A stretch of DNA of 64,000 nt from Roseiarcus sp963794155. GTDB lineage: Bacteria > Pseudomonadota > Alphaproteobacteria > Rhizobiales > Beijerinckiaceae. Shown here in pieces: positions 55,934-64,000 of this stretch. The position numbers and the translations under genes were made by a program. The stretch spans positions 62,001 through 126,000 of the forward strand of contig CAWCCX010000010.1 of NCBI GenBank assembly GCA_963794155.1, in the 5' to 3' direction. Under the pieces are notes generated by a model that was not told the origin of the DNA, ran no database searches, and saw nothing but the letters and a program-made list of their open reading frames with translations. Each line of letters starts with the position of its first letter. Within the stretch, counting starts at the first letter, position 1.

Positions 55934-56194
55934 ATGGCGCGCGCCGTCGTCGGACGCTGGGGAAAAAACCTCGCAATCCGTTTTCCCGCCGACATCGCCA
56001 AGGCGGCGGGCCTCGGCGACGGACAACGGGTGGAAATCGTGTCGTCAAAGGACGCCATCGTCATCCGCAAGGTCAAGGCGGAAGAGACCGCGGAGTCAAT
56101 GTTCGCCGGCAAGTCGCCGCAGGCATGGCGCGCTTTGTACCGCGGCGCGTATGACTGGGGCCCGGATCGGGGGCGTGAGCGCATCGAGGAATGA
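55934..56194 (+). CDS. MazE/AbrB-type antitoxin
   Basis: 86 residues from ATG 55934, with AGGGAGA upstream. VVGRWGKNLAIRFPADIAKAAGLGDGQRVEIVSSKDAIVIRKV is a complete AbrB/SpoVT swapped-hairpin DNA-binding fold, in the order typical of MazE. The acidic C-terminus (KAEETAESMF…RERIEE) should neutralise the toxin encoded next. The stop overlaps the toxin start by 4 bases. Confidence 0.83.
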   Translation: MARAVVGRWGKNLAIRFPADIAKAAGLGDGQRVEIVSSKDAIVIRKVKAEETAESMFAGKSPQAWRALYRGAYDWGPDRGRERIEE

Positions 56195-56538
56195 ATGCGC
56201 CTGAATTCGTTCCCGAAGCCGGCGATCTCATTTGGTTGAATTTCGATCCGACGACCGGCCGCGAGCAGGCGGGCCGCCGCCCTGCCCTTGTGATCTCCCC
56301 GGCCGCGTTTCATCGCAACACCGGCTTTGTCCTCGTCTGTCCGATTACGACCCGCATCCGGCCCTTCCCAACCAGCGTCGTCCTGCCGGACGGCCTCCCG
56401 ATCGCGGGCGAAATCCTCTTGAGCCACCTGCGCAGCATCGACGCGCTGGCCCGGTCGATCCGTCCCGTCGGCGTCGCCATTCCGCGCGAGACCGCCAAAC
56501 TCGTTCGCGCCAAACTGGCCGCGCTGATCACGATTTGA
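56191..56538 (+). CDS. MazF/PemK-type endoribonuclease toxin
   Basis: A 115-residue mRNA interferase. PEAGDLIWLNFDPTTGREQAGRRPALVISPAAFHRNTG gives the N-terminal beta-barrel strands with the catalytic Arg; VCPITTRIRPFPTSVVLP holds the conserved Thr; GEILLSHLRSIDALAR the rest of the barrel. Translationally coupled to its antitoxin, forming a type II toxin-antitoxin pair. Confidence 0.88.
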   Translation: MNAPEFVPEAGDLIWLNFDPTTGREQAGRRPALVISPAAFHRNTGFVLVCPITTRIRPFPTSVVLPDGLPIAGEILLSHLRSIDALARSIRPVGVAIPRETAKLVRAKLAALITI

Positions 56539-56594
56539 CGCCGCGAATCCGAGGACGGCCGACGTCGATCGAGGCGCTGATCAGATTCTCATTG

Positions 56595-56650
56595 TGACGG
56601 CGATTGCGGGTTCCGCGCCTATTGGGTGCGCTACTGGGAGAAGCTGACCG
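56595..56650 (+). repeat. 56-bp scrap duplicated from the DCC-domain gene
   Basis: This short stretch is nearly identical to 57686-57741, which encodes YDGDCGFCAYWARYWEKLTG; two or three bases differ. It lies between the toxin and the DUF1275 gene and has no start codon. It is a dead partial duplication of the start of the downstream DCC domain. Confidence 0.75.
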
Positions 56651-56667
56651 CGGCTCGGCGCGCGCCG

Positions 56668-57423
56668 TCAGCGAGCGGCGCTGTCCTGACGATGGAACGC
56701 CGCGAGCGCCGCCAGGATCAGCACGGGAGCCGACAGAACCCAGGCGCCGAAGCGCGGCGTCGCCGCCCCCGACAACAATGCGCCGGCGAAGAATCCGGTC
56801 CAGATGCGAGCCAGCATCAGCGCCCGGCGCAGATGGGTGTCCCAAGGCCCCTCAGAATCGGTCAGCGGCGCGCGCCTCGCCGCCAGCGCCAGATGCGACC
56901 CGACGCGGCTCAGCGTTCCCGTAATGAAGGTGGAGCTCACCGCCTGGGCGCCGACCCGGGAGAGCGCGATGTTGAAGACGCCCATTGCGAAACTGACGAT
57001 CGCGATGGCGAAGCCGGTCGAGAGGAGGCCGAACTGGGTCAGGCCGATGATCGCTGCGAGCGTCGCCGCGACGAACGCGAATACGAGCCGCCGCGCTGCC
57101 CGCCCGGCGAGGCCTGCGAACAAGGCTCCCACAAACGTCCCAATGAAGAAGAACAGGATCGCCAGCGCCGAGGCCGACGCAGGCCCGAATTCGCCCTCGG
57201 CGGTCTGGTAGCCGGCCTGGGTCGTATTGCCGCTCATGAACGAAACGAAGACGCCATAGGCGATTATGCCGTAGGCGTCGACGAAGCCCGCGATCGTAGC
57301 GAGAAGCGCGGCCAGCCGCGCCTCGCTTCGGACCGCCGCCCGTAGCGAGCGCGCCTTATCATCGCCGACGAGGGATTTGGCGGCGGAGGCAGCCGGGGCG
57401 GGTTGCAAGGCTTCGTTGGCCAT
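56668..57423 (-). CDS. DUF1275 (YoaK-like) membrane protein
   Basis: 251 residues from ATG 57423 (AAGGGCG upstream). Six helices: LATIAGFVDAYGIIAYGVFVSFMSGNTTQ is the family signature near residues 42-70, followed by ILFFFIGTFVGAL, RLVFAFVAATLAAIIGL, and AQAVSSTFITGTLSRVG. Function of the family is unknown; some members are suggested to be transporters. Divergent to the DCC-LMF gene. Confidence 0.85.
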   Translation of the reverse strand: MANEALQPAPAASAAKSLVGDDKARSLRAAVRSEARLAALLATIAGFVDAYGIIAYGVFVSFMSGNTTQAGYQTAEGEFGPASASALAILFFFIGTFVGALFAGLAGRAARRLVFAFVAATLAAIIGLTQFGLLSTGFAIAIVSFAMGVFNIALSRVGAQAVSSTFITGTLSRVGSHLALAARRAPLTDSEGPWDTHLRRALMLARIWTGFFAGALLSGAATPRFGAWVLSAPVLILAALAAFHRQDSAAR

Positions 57424-57545
57424 CGTCGCCCTTCGAACACCACGCAAGGCTGTCGGACCTCGCGCCGATCGCCGACATACTAGCGGACACGCCCGGGACG
57501 ATCGAACCGCCCCCAGCGGCCGCTCCAGAGACGCGCCGGCCGCCG

Positions 57546-59457
57546 TTGGCCTATATTCGCCTTACTTGCCCGCCGAGGATCCTCTCGGCGTCAGTGGTCG
57601 CGAATGCCGTGCCAGAGAACTCCGGAAATTCGTCGGCCGACGCCGCCCAGGCGCGAGTCACTGGTCCGCGCCCGCAGCTCATCTATGACGGCGATTGCGG
57701 GTTCTGCGCCTATTGGGCGCGCTACTGGGAGAAGCTGACCGGCGACAAGGTCGAATACCGGCCCTATCAGCAAGTCGCGTCCCAATATCCGGCCATCCCG
57801 GAAGCCGAGTTCAAGCGCGCGGTGCAATTCATCGCCCCCGATCGGCGCCGCGCCAGCGCCGCCGAGGCCAGTTTCCTTACCCTTAGCCACGCGCCCGGCA
57901 AAGGATTCTGGCTCGCTCTCTACCGCCATCTGCCCGGTTTCGCCGCCGTCTCCGAACGGGCTTACGCGTTCATCGCCGCGCATCGTCCCGCCTTCCATCG
58001 AGCAAGCCTCATGCTCTGGGGCAGGAACCACGAGCCGCCGCGCTATGAACTCGTCTCGTTCCTGTTCCTGCGCCTGTTCGGTCTCATCACGCTTTCCGCC
58101 TTCGTCTCCTTCGCCGTTCAGGCGCAAGGGCTCATCGGCAGCCACGGCATCCTGCCGCTCGCGGACCTCGTCCACGCGCTTGCGGATGAGCTCGGGCCGC
58201 AGCGCTTCGTCCTCATGCCGATGGTGTTCTGGGTCACCGACAGCGACGCCGCGATTCAGGCGGCGTGCTGGGCGGGGGCGGGTCTTTCGCTGATGCTGGT
58301 CGTCAATCTCCTGCCGCGCCTCAGCCTCGTTCTCATCTATGCGCTCTATCTCTCGCTCTTCTATGCCGGGCAAACCTTCATGAGCTTCCAGTGGGACACG
58401 TTCCTTCTGGAAACGGCGATTGTCGCGCTTCTGATGAGCTTCGCGCCGGCGACCGGCGTTTGGCTCGCGCGCTGGCTCCTGTTCCGCTTCATGTTCATGT
58501 CCGGCGTCGTCAAGCTCCTGAGCGGCGATCCCAACTGGTGGAAATCTCTCGGCGCTCGGCTATCATTTCCTGACCCAGCCCCTGCCGACGCCGGTCGCGT
58601 GGTCAGCCGCAAGGCTGCCGCCCGGGCTTTTGAAAGTTGCGACCGGAGCGGTGTTCGTCGTCGAGCTCGTGCTGCCGTTCCTGATCGTCTTCCCGCGCCG
58701 GATAAGGTTCTTCGCGGCCTTCGGCATCCTCATGCTGCAGGGCTTCATTCTCCTCACCGGCAACTACAACTGGTTCAATCTTCAAACCATGCTCCTGTGC
58801 CTGCCGCTGTTCGACGACGCGGCGCTGCGCAGGCTATTGCCGTCCCGCCTTCTCGGACCAATCGAGGCGCGCGTGAGCCGTCCGGCGCCGCGACCGGCGG
58901 TGAAGGTCGTCGTGAACGCGGCGGCGGCGTTCATGGTGTTCCTGAGCCTCGTCCAGATGGACAGCCGTTTCGGCGGCAGCCCGCCGAACCCGGCCGTGGC
59001 GATCGACGACTGGTTCGAACCGCTGCATCTCACGAGCCCTTACGGCCTGTTCGCGGTCATGACCACAGCCCGCGACGAGATCGTCATCCAGGGCTCCAAT
59101 GACGGCGTTGAATGGCGCGACTATGAATTCCGGTACAAGCCCGGCGATGTCGGCCGCCGCCCGCCGTGGAACATCCCGCACCAGCCGCGGCTCGACTGGC
59201 AGATGTGGTTCGCCGCGCTCGACGACCCTGGGCGCCTGCCGTGGTTCTCGCGTTTTCTGGCCCGTCTCCTGGAGAACGAGCCCTCGGTGACGGCGCTTTT
59301 GGAAACGAACCCGTTTCCCGACAGGCCGCCGACCTATGTGCGGGCGCAATTTTACGACTACACCTACGCCTCGAGCAGCGAACACGCGGCGGGCCAATGG
59401 TGGGATCGCCGGCTGCTCGGTCTCTACTTCCCGGCCGCGCATTTGAAGGGGCAATGA
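57546..59457 (+). pseudogene. DCC thiol-disulfide domain fused to lipase maturation factor, frameshifted
   Basis: N-terminal DCC (DUF393) domain with YDGDCGFCAYWARYW (CxxC active site near residue 49), then a membrane-embedded lipase maturation factor (LMF1/2-type) domain: FQWDTFLLETAIVALL, FRFMFMSGVVKLLSGDPNWWKSL. At about 58555 the frame breaks. Homology resumes as GYHFLTQPLPTPVAWSAARLPPG…, NYNWFNLQTMLLCLPLFDD, to the C-terminal soluble part (WRDYEFRYKPGD, PHQPRLDWQMWFAAL). A two-base deletion or one-base insertion fits. The start is uncertain (TTG 57546 or GTG 57609). The role is probably disulfide-dependent folding of exported enzymes. Confidence 0.8.
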
Positions 59458-59616
59458 TCCCTTGGCCGGCGCGAATGCCCGGCCCTGCCCCGACCGCGCC
59501 GAGCCGCCTGGCGCCCCGTGCGATCGCGGGCCGATGTCCCCGGACCGGGCCCAGCCGTCATACGTGGCGCGGCATGGCGCGTCCCAATCTCCATCTAAGC
59601 GCCGATCAGATTGCTG

Positions 59617-59657
59617 TTGACGAAGGCGTCCGTGCGATCTAAGTTTTGTTTAGATCG
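59617..59657 (+). promoter_or_regulatory. promoter overlapped by an inverted repeat
   Basis: TTGACG (59617-59622), 17 bases, TAAGTT (59640-59645) make a good sigma-70 promoter. CGATCTAA-N7-TTAGATCG (59635-59657) covers the -10 element. The TetR regulator encoded in the same operon is the obvious candidate to bind it. Confidence 0.6.
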
Positions 59658-59684
59658 TTTGGGCCGATTTGCCGGAGGCCGACC

Positions 59685-60395
59685 ATGACGGCAGTTTCAT
59701 TCGACGCGGCGCGTGTTCCGGGGCCCTCGCGGAGCGACGCCGCCTCGGCCGGGCTTCTGATCTTCGGCGCTGCGGCGCTCTTCGTCGGCACGCTCTTTTA
59801 TGCCCAATTGACGCCCGCCCTCGGATTGCCCGCGCTGCCCGCCGAGCGACCGCAGGCGCTCACGGACGCGCTCACGCTTGGGCCCCGGAAACTGGCGCTC
59901 GCCGGCGGCTTTGCGTTCCTCGGCGATGTCCTGTTGCTCGCCGCCTGCGTCGCCCTCGCTTCAAGCGGCCGTCGTCAGGCGAGCGGCCTCGAACGCGCCG
60001 GCTGGGCTCTGATGGCGGTCAGCGTCGCGATCGCCTTGGTCTTCGATTCGATGACCGCGGCGCTCCTCTGGCCCTTGGCGCATGCTGCCGACGCCGCCCC
60101 GTTCCTGGCGTTCAAGGCGTGGTTCGACTTTCTGTTCGCCGCCGGCGACGTTCCCTACGGCGTAGGCTTCATGGCGGTCCTATGGGCGGACGCGAGCGCC
60201 GTTTCGCCGCTCCTGCCGAAGCCTCTCTCGTTTGCCGGCCTCGCCGTCGGCGCCGCCGCGGCGATCAGCGGGCTCGGCTACGCGACAGACATCATGCACA
60301 TGCCGCTGGTGATTGGACTCTCCGTCACATTGGGATGCCTCGTTCTGGTCGCGCTGGGCGTCCGGTTCCTGCAGCGCGGGCCGATCGCCGCGTAG
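59685..60395 (+). CDS. hypothetical multi-pass membrane protein
   Basis: 236 residues from ATG 59685, preceded by GGAGG. About seven hydrophobic segments (GLLIFGAAALFVGTLFYAQL; LALAGGFAFLGDVLLLAACVAL; GWALMAVSVAIALVFDSM; FDFLFAAGDVPYGVGFMAVLW; and others), Ala/Leu rich with few charges. It looks like the DUF4386 type of membrane protein, but the assignment is weak. Same operon as the TetR gene, which starts 36 bases after its stop. Confidence 0.6.
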   Translation: MTAVSFDAARVPGPSRSDAASAGLLIFGAAALFVGTLFYAQLTPALGLPALPAERPQALTDALTLGPRKLALAGGFAFLGDVLLLAACVALASSGRRQASGLERAGWALMAVSVAIALVFDSMTAALLWPLAHAADAAPFLAFKAWFDFLFAAGDVPYGVGFMAVLWADASAVSPLLPKPLSFAGLAVGAAAAISGLGYATDIMHMPLVIGLSVTLGCLVLVALGVRFLQRGPIAA

Positions 60396-60431
60396 CCGCG
60401 GTCGCGCCCCGACTTAGGTTCAATCACGACG

Positions 60432-61046
60432 ATGCGCGCGAAAAGGAAAGCTGACTACCACCACGGCAATCTGCGCCGTGCGCTGATCGACGCGGCGGTG
60501 AGCGCGATCGCCAAACATGGAATTGCCGCACTCAACCTGCGCCAATTGGCCGCTCGCGCCGGGGTCACGCCCGGGGCCCCCTATCATCATTTCGCCAGCC
60601 GCGAGGAGCTCCTGAGAGCAATCGCGGAGGAGGGATTCGAGCGGCTCGAAACGAACTTGATCGCCGCTCGCGACGCTGCCGGAGCCGAGGCCGGCGCCCG
60701 CCTCGAGGCGCTGGGCCGCGCCTACATCGAATTCGCGGTTTCGCGCCCCGGCTATTTCTGGGTCATGTTCCATGGCGACGCCAAATCCTCCGGGCCGACC
60801 GAACCGGGCCTGCGCGCGTTCCATCTGTTGCGCGACGCCGTTCTCGCCTGCCAGGACACTGGAGCGGCGCCGGCGGGCGATCCCGCGGCCCTTGTGCTCA
60901 CGGTTTGGTCGGCGGTTCACGGCTTCGCCACCCTGTGGGTCGACCGGGCGCTGCCCTTTGAGGGCATGCGGCCGGAACTCATGGCGCCGGAACTCGCGCG
61001 ATTGCTCGCCCGCATGTTCGCCGCCCTCGCCCGGGTCCCGGCCTAA
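60432..61046 (+). CDS. TetR/AcrR family transcriptional regulator
   Basis: 204 residues. HTH at residues 10-55 (HHGNLRRALIDAAVSAIAKHGIAALNLRQLAARAGVTPGAPYHHFASREELL); the C-terminal domain is of the WHG type (VLTVWSAVHGFATLWVDRAL). Located after the membrane protein gene and probably autoregulates through the dyad at 59635-59657. Confidence 0.9.
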   Translation: MRAKRKADYHHGNLRRALIDAAVSAIAKHGIAALNLRQLAARAGVTPGAPYHHFASREELLRAIAEEGFERLETNLIAARDAAGAEAGARLEALGRAYIEFAVSRPGYFWVMFHGDAKSSGPTEPGLRAFHLLRDAVLACQDTGAAPAGDPAALVLTVWSAVHGFATLWVDRALPFEGMRPELMAPELARLLARMFAALARVPA

Positions 61047-61142
61047 GAGGACGAAATCGCGGCTTGACCCCGCAGGCGTCGGGGCCGCAAGCTGCCGGCG
61101 GCGGCCGTTCAGAGAAGCCGGCGCGCGCGAGGGAGGAAAAAG

Positions 61143-61358
61143 ATGGCGGAGAGCGTCTATAAAGTGATTGAGCTCGTGGGCACGAGCAGCGATTCCTGGG
61201 AGAAGGCCGCTAAAGCGGCAATCGAGCGCGCCTCCCTCAGCCTGAGAGACCTGCGGGTGGCCGAGGTCGTCGAGCAGGACCTGGTGATCGAAAAGGGCAA
61301 GATCGAAGCCTTCCGCACCAAGCTCAAGGTGTCCTTCAAGTATGAGGGCAAGGACTGA
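61143..61358 (+). CDS. dodecin
   Basis: A 71-residue flavin-storage protein that forms dodecamers. VYKVIELVGTSSDSWEKAAKAAIERAS is the family signature, with the flavin-stacking Trp at residue 19 in the DSWEKA segment; LRVAEVVEQDLVIEKGKIEAFRTKLKVSFKYE completes the fold. ATG 61143 follows GGGAGGAAAAAG. Confidence 0.93.
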   Translation: MAESVYKVIELVGTSSDSWEKAAKAAIERASLSLRDLRVAEVVEQDLVIEKGKIEAFRTKLKVSFKYEGKD

Positions 61359-61374
61359 GGCGGCACGCGCGATT

Positions 61375-61395
61375 CCCGCCCCCTTTGGGGGCGGG
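61375..61395. terminator. hairpin between convergent genes
   Basis: CCCGCCCCC-TTT-GGGGGCGGG is a perfect 9-bp stem with a 3-base loop, 17 bases after the dodecin stop and ahead of the convergent GST gene. It lacks a T-tract, so a bidirectional terminator is likely but not certain. Confidence 0.5.
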
Positions 61396-61445
61396 GGCGA
61401 GCATATGAGCGGCGTCAGCGCTGAAGTCGCAACGGTCGGCCGCCT

Positions 61446-62099
61446 CTAGAACTCGACCTCGAGCTCCTCGATCTCCTCCTTCTCCGCGAGCGCCGCCTCG
61501 CGCCATTCCTGCATCGCGGGAAGGTCCCAAATCCGCTCGGCGTAGGTCTTCAGTTCCCCGTCGAGCTTGATCCCGTAGGTGCGGAAGCGGCTCACCACCG
61601 GCGCGTACATCGCATCGGCCATCGTGATCTTGCCGAACAGGAACGGGCCGCCATAGGCCTGAAGGCATTCGCTCCAAATGATGAGGATGCGGTCGATGTC
61701 GGCGCGCGCCTTCGACCAGATCTTGAAGTTGGGGAAATGGGCCTTGATGTTCATCGGCAGCGCCTGCCGGAGCGACACGAAGCCGGAATGCATCTCGCCG
61801 CAAATGGATCGGCAATGGGCGCGCTCTGCTTGATCTTTAGGCAGAAGTCCAGCTTTTGGCGCGATTTCGTTCAGAAATTCTCCGATCGCCAGAGTGTCCC
61901 AGACCCGGATGCCCTTATAGGTCAGGCAGGGAACAAGGATCGATGGCGACAGAAGCAGGATCTCGGCGCGGGCGCCCGCGTCGTCGGGCGCGACGATGAC
62001 TTCCTCGAAATCGATCCGGGCGAGCTTGGCCATCAGCCAGCCTCGCATCGACCAGGACGAGTAGTTCTTGCTGCTCAGGGTCAGCGTCGTTTGCGGCAT
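61446..62099 (-). CDS. glutathione S-transferase family protein
   Basis: 217 residues. The N-terminal thioredoxin-like half contains LSSKNYSSWSMRGWLMAKL (likely Ser/Tyr activation site), SILVPCLTY with the cis-Pro, and VWDTLAIGEFLNE (Asp/Thr glutathione contact); the C-terminal helical half includes GGPFLFGKITMADAMYAPVVSRF. Similar proteins are common in Rhizobiales. Substrate unknown. Confidence 0.88.
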   Translation of the reverse strand: MPQTTLTLSSKNYSSWSMRGWLMAKLARIDFEEVIVAPDDAGARAEILLLSPSILVPCLTYKGIRVWDTLAIGEFLNEIAPKAGLLPKDQAERAHCRSICGEMHSGFVSLRQALPMNIKAHFPNFKIWSKARADIDRILIIWSECLQAYGGPFLFGKITMADAMYAPVVSRFRTYGIKLDGELKTYAERIWDLPAMQEWREAALAEKEEIEELEVEF

Positions 62100-62217
62100 C
62101 TGGGCGGTCCACGACGGACGGGAAAATCCAATCCGTCCAATGGCGGTTTAGCAAAGGACGTGCCACAAGCTGATGGCATGGCGTTTGCTAACTTTGCGCC
62201 AGATCTCGGGCGATTTG

Positions 62218-63433
62218 ATGATGTACGACGCGTATCAAGGGATGGCCGACGTCGGCGATCGCGTGCGTCAGTTGGCCCAAAACGCGCAGATGATCCTTGG
62301 CGCATGGGCCGCGCATCCGACGGCGTCGCCGTGGCGGCGGATGAGCGCCTATTACGAACTGGTGGCGCTCGCCGGCTTCACCCACGCCCGCCCGGACTAT
62401 GGAATCGAGACCATCGACGTCAACGGCGCCCCGGTTCCGGTTGAAGAGCGCGGGGCCTTATGGACGCCGTTCTGCCAGCTGCTCCATTTCCGGAAAGCAG
62501 GCGGCCGGGACGATCCCAAGATTCTCCTGGTCGCGCCGATGTCCGGTCATTTTGCGACCCTGTTGCGCGGCACAATCCGCACGCTGTTGCGGGACCACCA
62601 AGTCTACATCACCGACTGGATCAACCCGCGCAACGTCAAGCTCGAGGACGGCGACTTCACGCTCGAGGACTATACCAGCCACCTCATCGACTTCGTGCGC
62701 TTCATCGGCGAGGATTGCCACATCGTCGCCGTTTGCCAGCCGACCGTCTCGGCGCTCGCGGCGACGGCGGTCATGGCGCGCGACCGCGGCGGCGTCCAGC
62801 CGGCGAGTTCTCACATTGATGGCCGGGCCGATCGATGCCCGCATCTCGCCGACCAAAGTCAACGAGCTCGCCCAGGAGAAGCCGATCGAATGGTTCGGCG
62901 CCAACATGATCGGGACCGTCCCGGCCAAATTCGAGGGCCGCGGGCGCCGGGTCTATCCCGGCTTTCTTCAGCTCTGCGCCTTCATGAGCATGAACGCCGA
63001 GCGGCACTCGAAATCCTTCGTCGACCTCTTCCATCATCGCATCGCCGGCGACATGGAGAAGGCCGACGCGATCCGCGACTTCTACAAGGAATATTTCGCG
63101 ATCATGGACATGAGCGCGGACTTCTATCTCGAGACCGTCGACCAGGTTTTCCAGCGCTACCTCTTGCCGCTGGGGCAGATGCGCTACAAGGGCGAGCCGA
63201 TCGATCTGAGGGCGATCAAGAGGACCTTTCTGCTCACGGTCGAGGGCGAGAAAGACGACATCTGCGCCGTCGGCCAGACGCTCGCGGCGCAGGACCTCTG
63301 CCCGGGCCTAAGGCCCTACATGAAGACCCATCATTTGCAGGCCGGCGTCGGCCACTACGGGGTCTTCAACGGCAAGCGCTGGGAGACACAGGTTTATCCT
63401 GTGCTAAGAAATCACATCCAGTCGAGCCGATAA
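62218..63433 (+). pseudogene. phaZ: intracellular polyhydroxyalkanoate depolymerase, frameshifted
   Basis: Mobilises stored PHA/PHB. ATG 62218 (MMYDAYQ…) is preferred over 62173. The N-terminal half carries LLVAPMSGHFATLLRGTIRTLLRDHQVYITDWINPRNV and the nucleophile region VAVCQPTVSALAA (Cys in place of the lipase-box Ser, as in PhaZ). At about 62811 an extra T (AGTTCTC for AGTCTC) breaks the frame; repaired, it reads PASLTLMAGPIDARISPTKVN and continues through FLLTVEGEKDDICAVGQT and HHLQAGVGHYGVFNGKRW to 63433, a normal 404 residues. Likely a sequencing indel. Confidence 0.88.
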
Positions 63434-63727
63434 AGCGTTGTTTCGCCAAACGATTGCCGTAGGGAAGGCGCGCCTCGGCGGCAATGCGTCGACTGGAGCC
63501 GTCGCCTCGGCGCAAATTCCGGTCATTCGCCGAGGGCTTGGCAACGGGTCAACTGACCCATAGGGGCCGGCCAACTCTCCTGATCTGGACTCGCAATCTT
63601 CCTGGGACCATCATGAGAGTCGAACTGTGCGGTAACGGCGATGGACGTCGCCCAGTTGCTGAATGGCGTCGGCCTCGGATTCGGGCCGACCCGATTAGGC
63701 TGGGTCGCCAACTTTTTGAGGCGTTGT
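63434..63727. other. intergenic region
   Basis: About 294 bases without a supportable gene; it should carry the promoter of the downstream Spy-like gene. Confidence 0.4.
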
Positions 63728-64000
63728 ATGGGACGCACTCTCCTTAGGATGCTTGCTGCCGCGACCGCCGCAGCCGCCCTCTCCGCTTCCAGTTTCACCA
63801 TTACCGCCGCCGCTCAGAGCGATCAGCAGCCCACGCACGCCGAGCTCGTGCAGCGTTGGGCGGAGGCGGCTCTCGACGCCCAACTCAAGGGCATGAAGAC
63901 TGGTCTTCGGCTGACCGCTGACCAGGAAAAGGATTGGGGCCCCTTTGAATCCGCAGTCAAGGACGGCGCCAAGGCGCGCGTGATCGCCCTGCAAAAGGAG
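63728..64000 (+). CDS. Spy/CpxP-like periplasmic protein (LTXXQ motif), cut by window edge
   Basis: 91 residues are visible. A signal peptide (LLRMLAAATAAAALSASSFTITAAAQ) is followed by charged helical sequence with GLRLTADQEKDWGPFESAV, the LTXXQ-like motif of Spy-family envelope-stress chaperones. The C-terminal part lies outside the window. Confidence 0.75.
   Translation, partial: MGRTLLRMLAAATAAAALSASSFTITAAAQSDQQPTHAELVQRWAEAALDAQLKGMKTGLRLTADQEKDWGPFESAVKDGAKARVIALQKE

Overview
The window is high-GC DNA from an alphaproteobacterium, most likely a member of the Hyphomicrobiales (Rhizobiales). This rests on the cyo ubiquinol-oxidase operon, the HutF-type histidine pathway, an intracellular PHA depolymerase, a class III cyclase with TolB/TPR modules, and repeats of the CGTCATTGCGAGCGAAGC type. 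The genus cannot be fixed from sequence alone. Start codons were moved to internal Met, GTG or TTG codons where ribosome-binding sites, signal peptides or stop/start overlaps support it.

Layout. 1-4.8 kb is an insertion hotspot: two directly repeated IS110-family copies, degenerate group II intron sequence on the minus strand, and a LivK-type binding protein between them. 4.8-7.5 kb holds a broken adenylate-cyclase/TPR gene fused to a scrap of a second cyclase, a solitary ectoine synthase (ectC) and a GAF-protein remnant. 7.8-19.9 kb is a compact minus-strand integrative element: tyrosine integrase beside a tRNA-Gln 3' fragment, an HTH protein, two DNA methyltransferases, an HEAGH metalloprotease, many small ORFs, and terminase small and large subunits. 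No portal, capsid, tail or lysis genes are visible, so it is either a phage satellite or a truncated prophage.

20-26 kb carries a hypothetical gene, exonuclease III and cyoABCD. 26-31 kb carries a UDG-family protein, an amidohydrolase and a DctPQM TRAP transporter, followed by a sirtuin, small proteins and a HAD phosphatase (31-33.6 kb). 33.6-40.5 kb is a complete histidine-utilisation cluster (hutF divergent from hutI-hutH-hutG-hutU), which would take histidine to glutamate plus formate. 40.6-45.4 kb has a PLP-dependent sulfur-amino-acid lyase, a TetR regulator, a PPOX-fold protein, topoisomerase IB and a quinone-oxidoreductase-like MDR protein. 45.4-52 kb has a polar amino acid ABC transporter facing an RraA-family aldolase-like protein, a LigI-like amidohydrolase and an FMN alpha-hydroxyacid oxidase. 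52-64 kb has cobalamin-dependent methionine synthase with a palindromic operator, a MazEF-like pair, a DUF1275 protein, a DCC-lipase maturation factor fusion, a membrane protein with a TetR regulator, dodecin, a GST, a PHA depolymerase and a truncated Spy/CpxP-like gene.

An important caveat is that at least seven conserved genes (transposase, cyclase, integrase, hutG, hutU, lipase maturation factor, PHA depolymerase) are broken by what looks like one small indel each, with full homology continuing in the next frame. That density suggests residual assembly or sequencing indels rather than true gene death, so these genes may well be functional in the organism.
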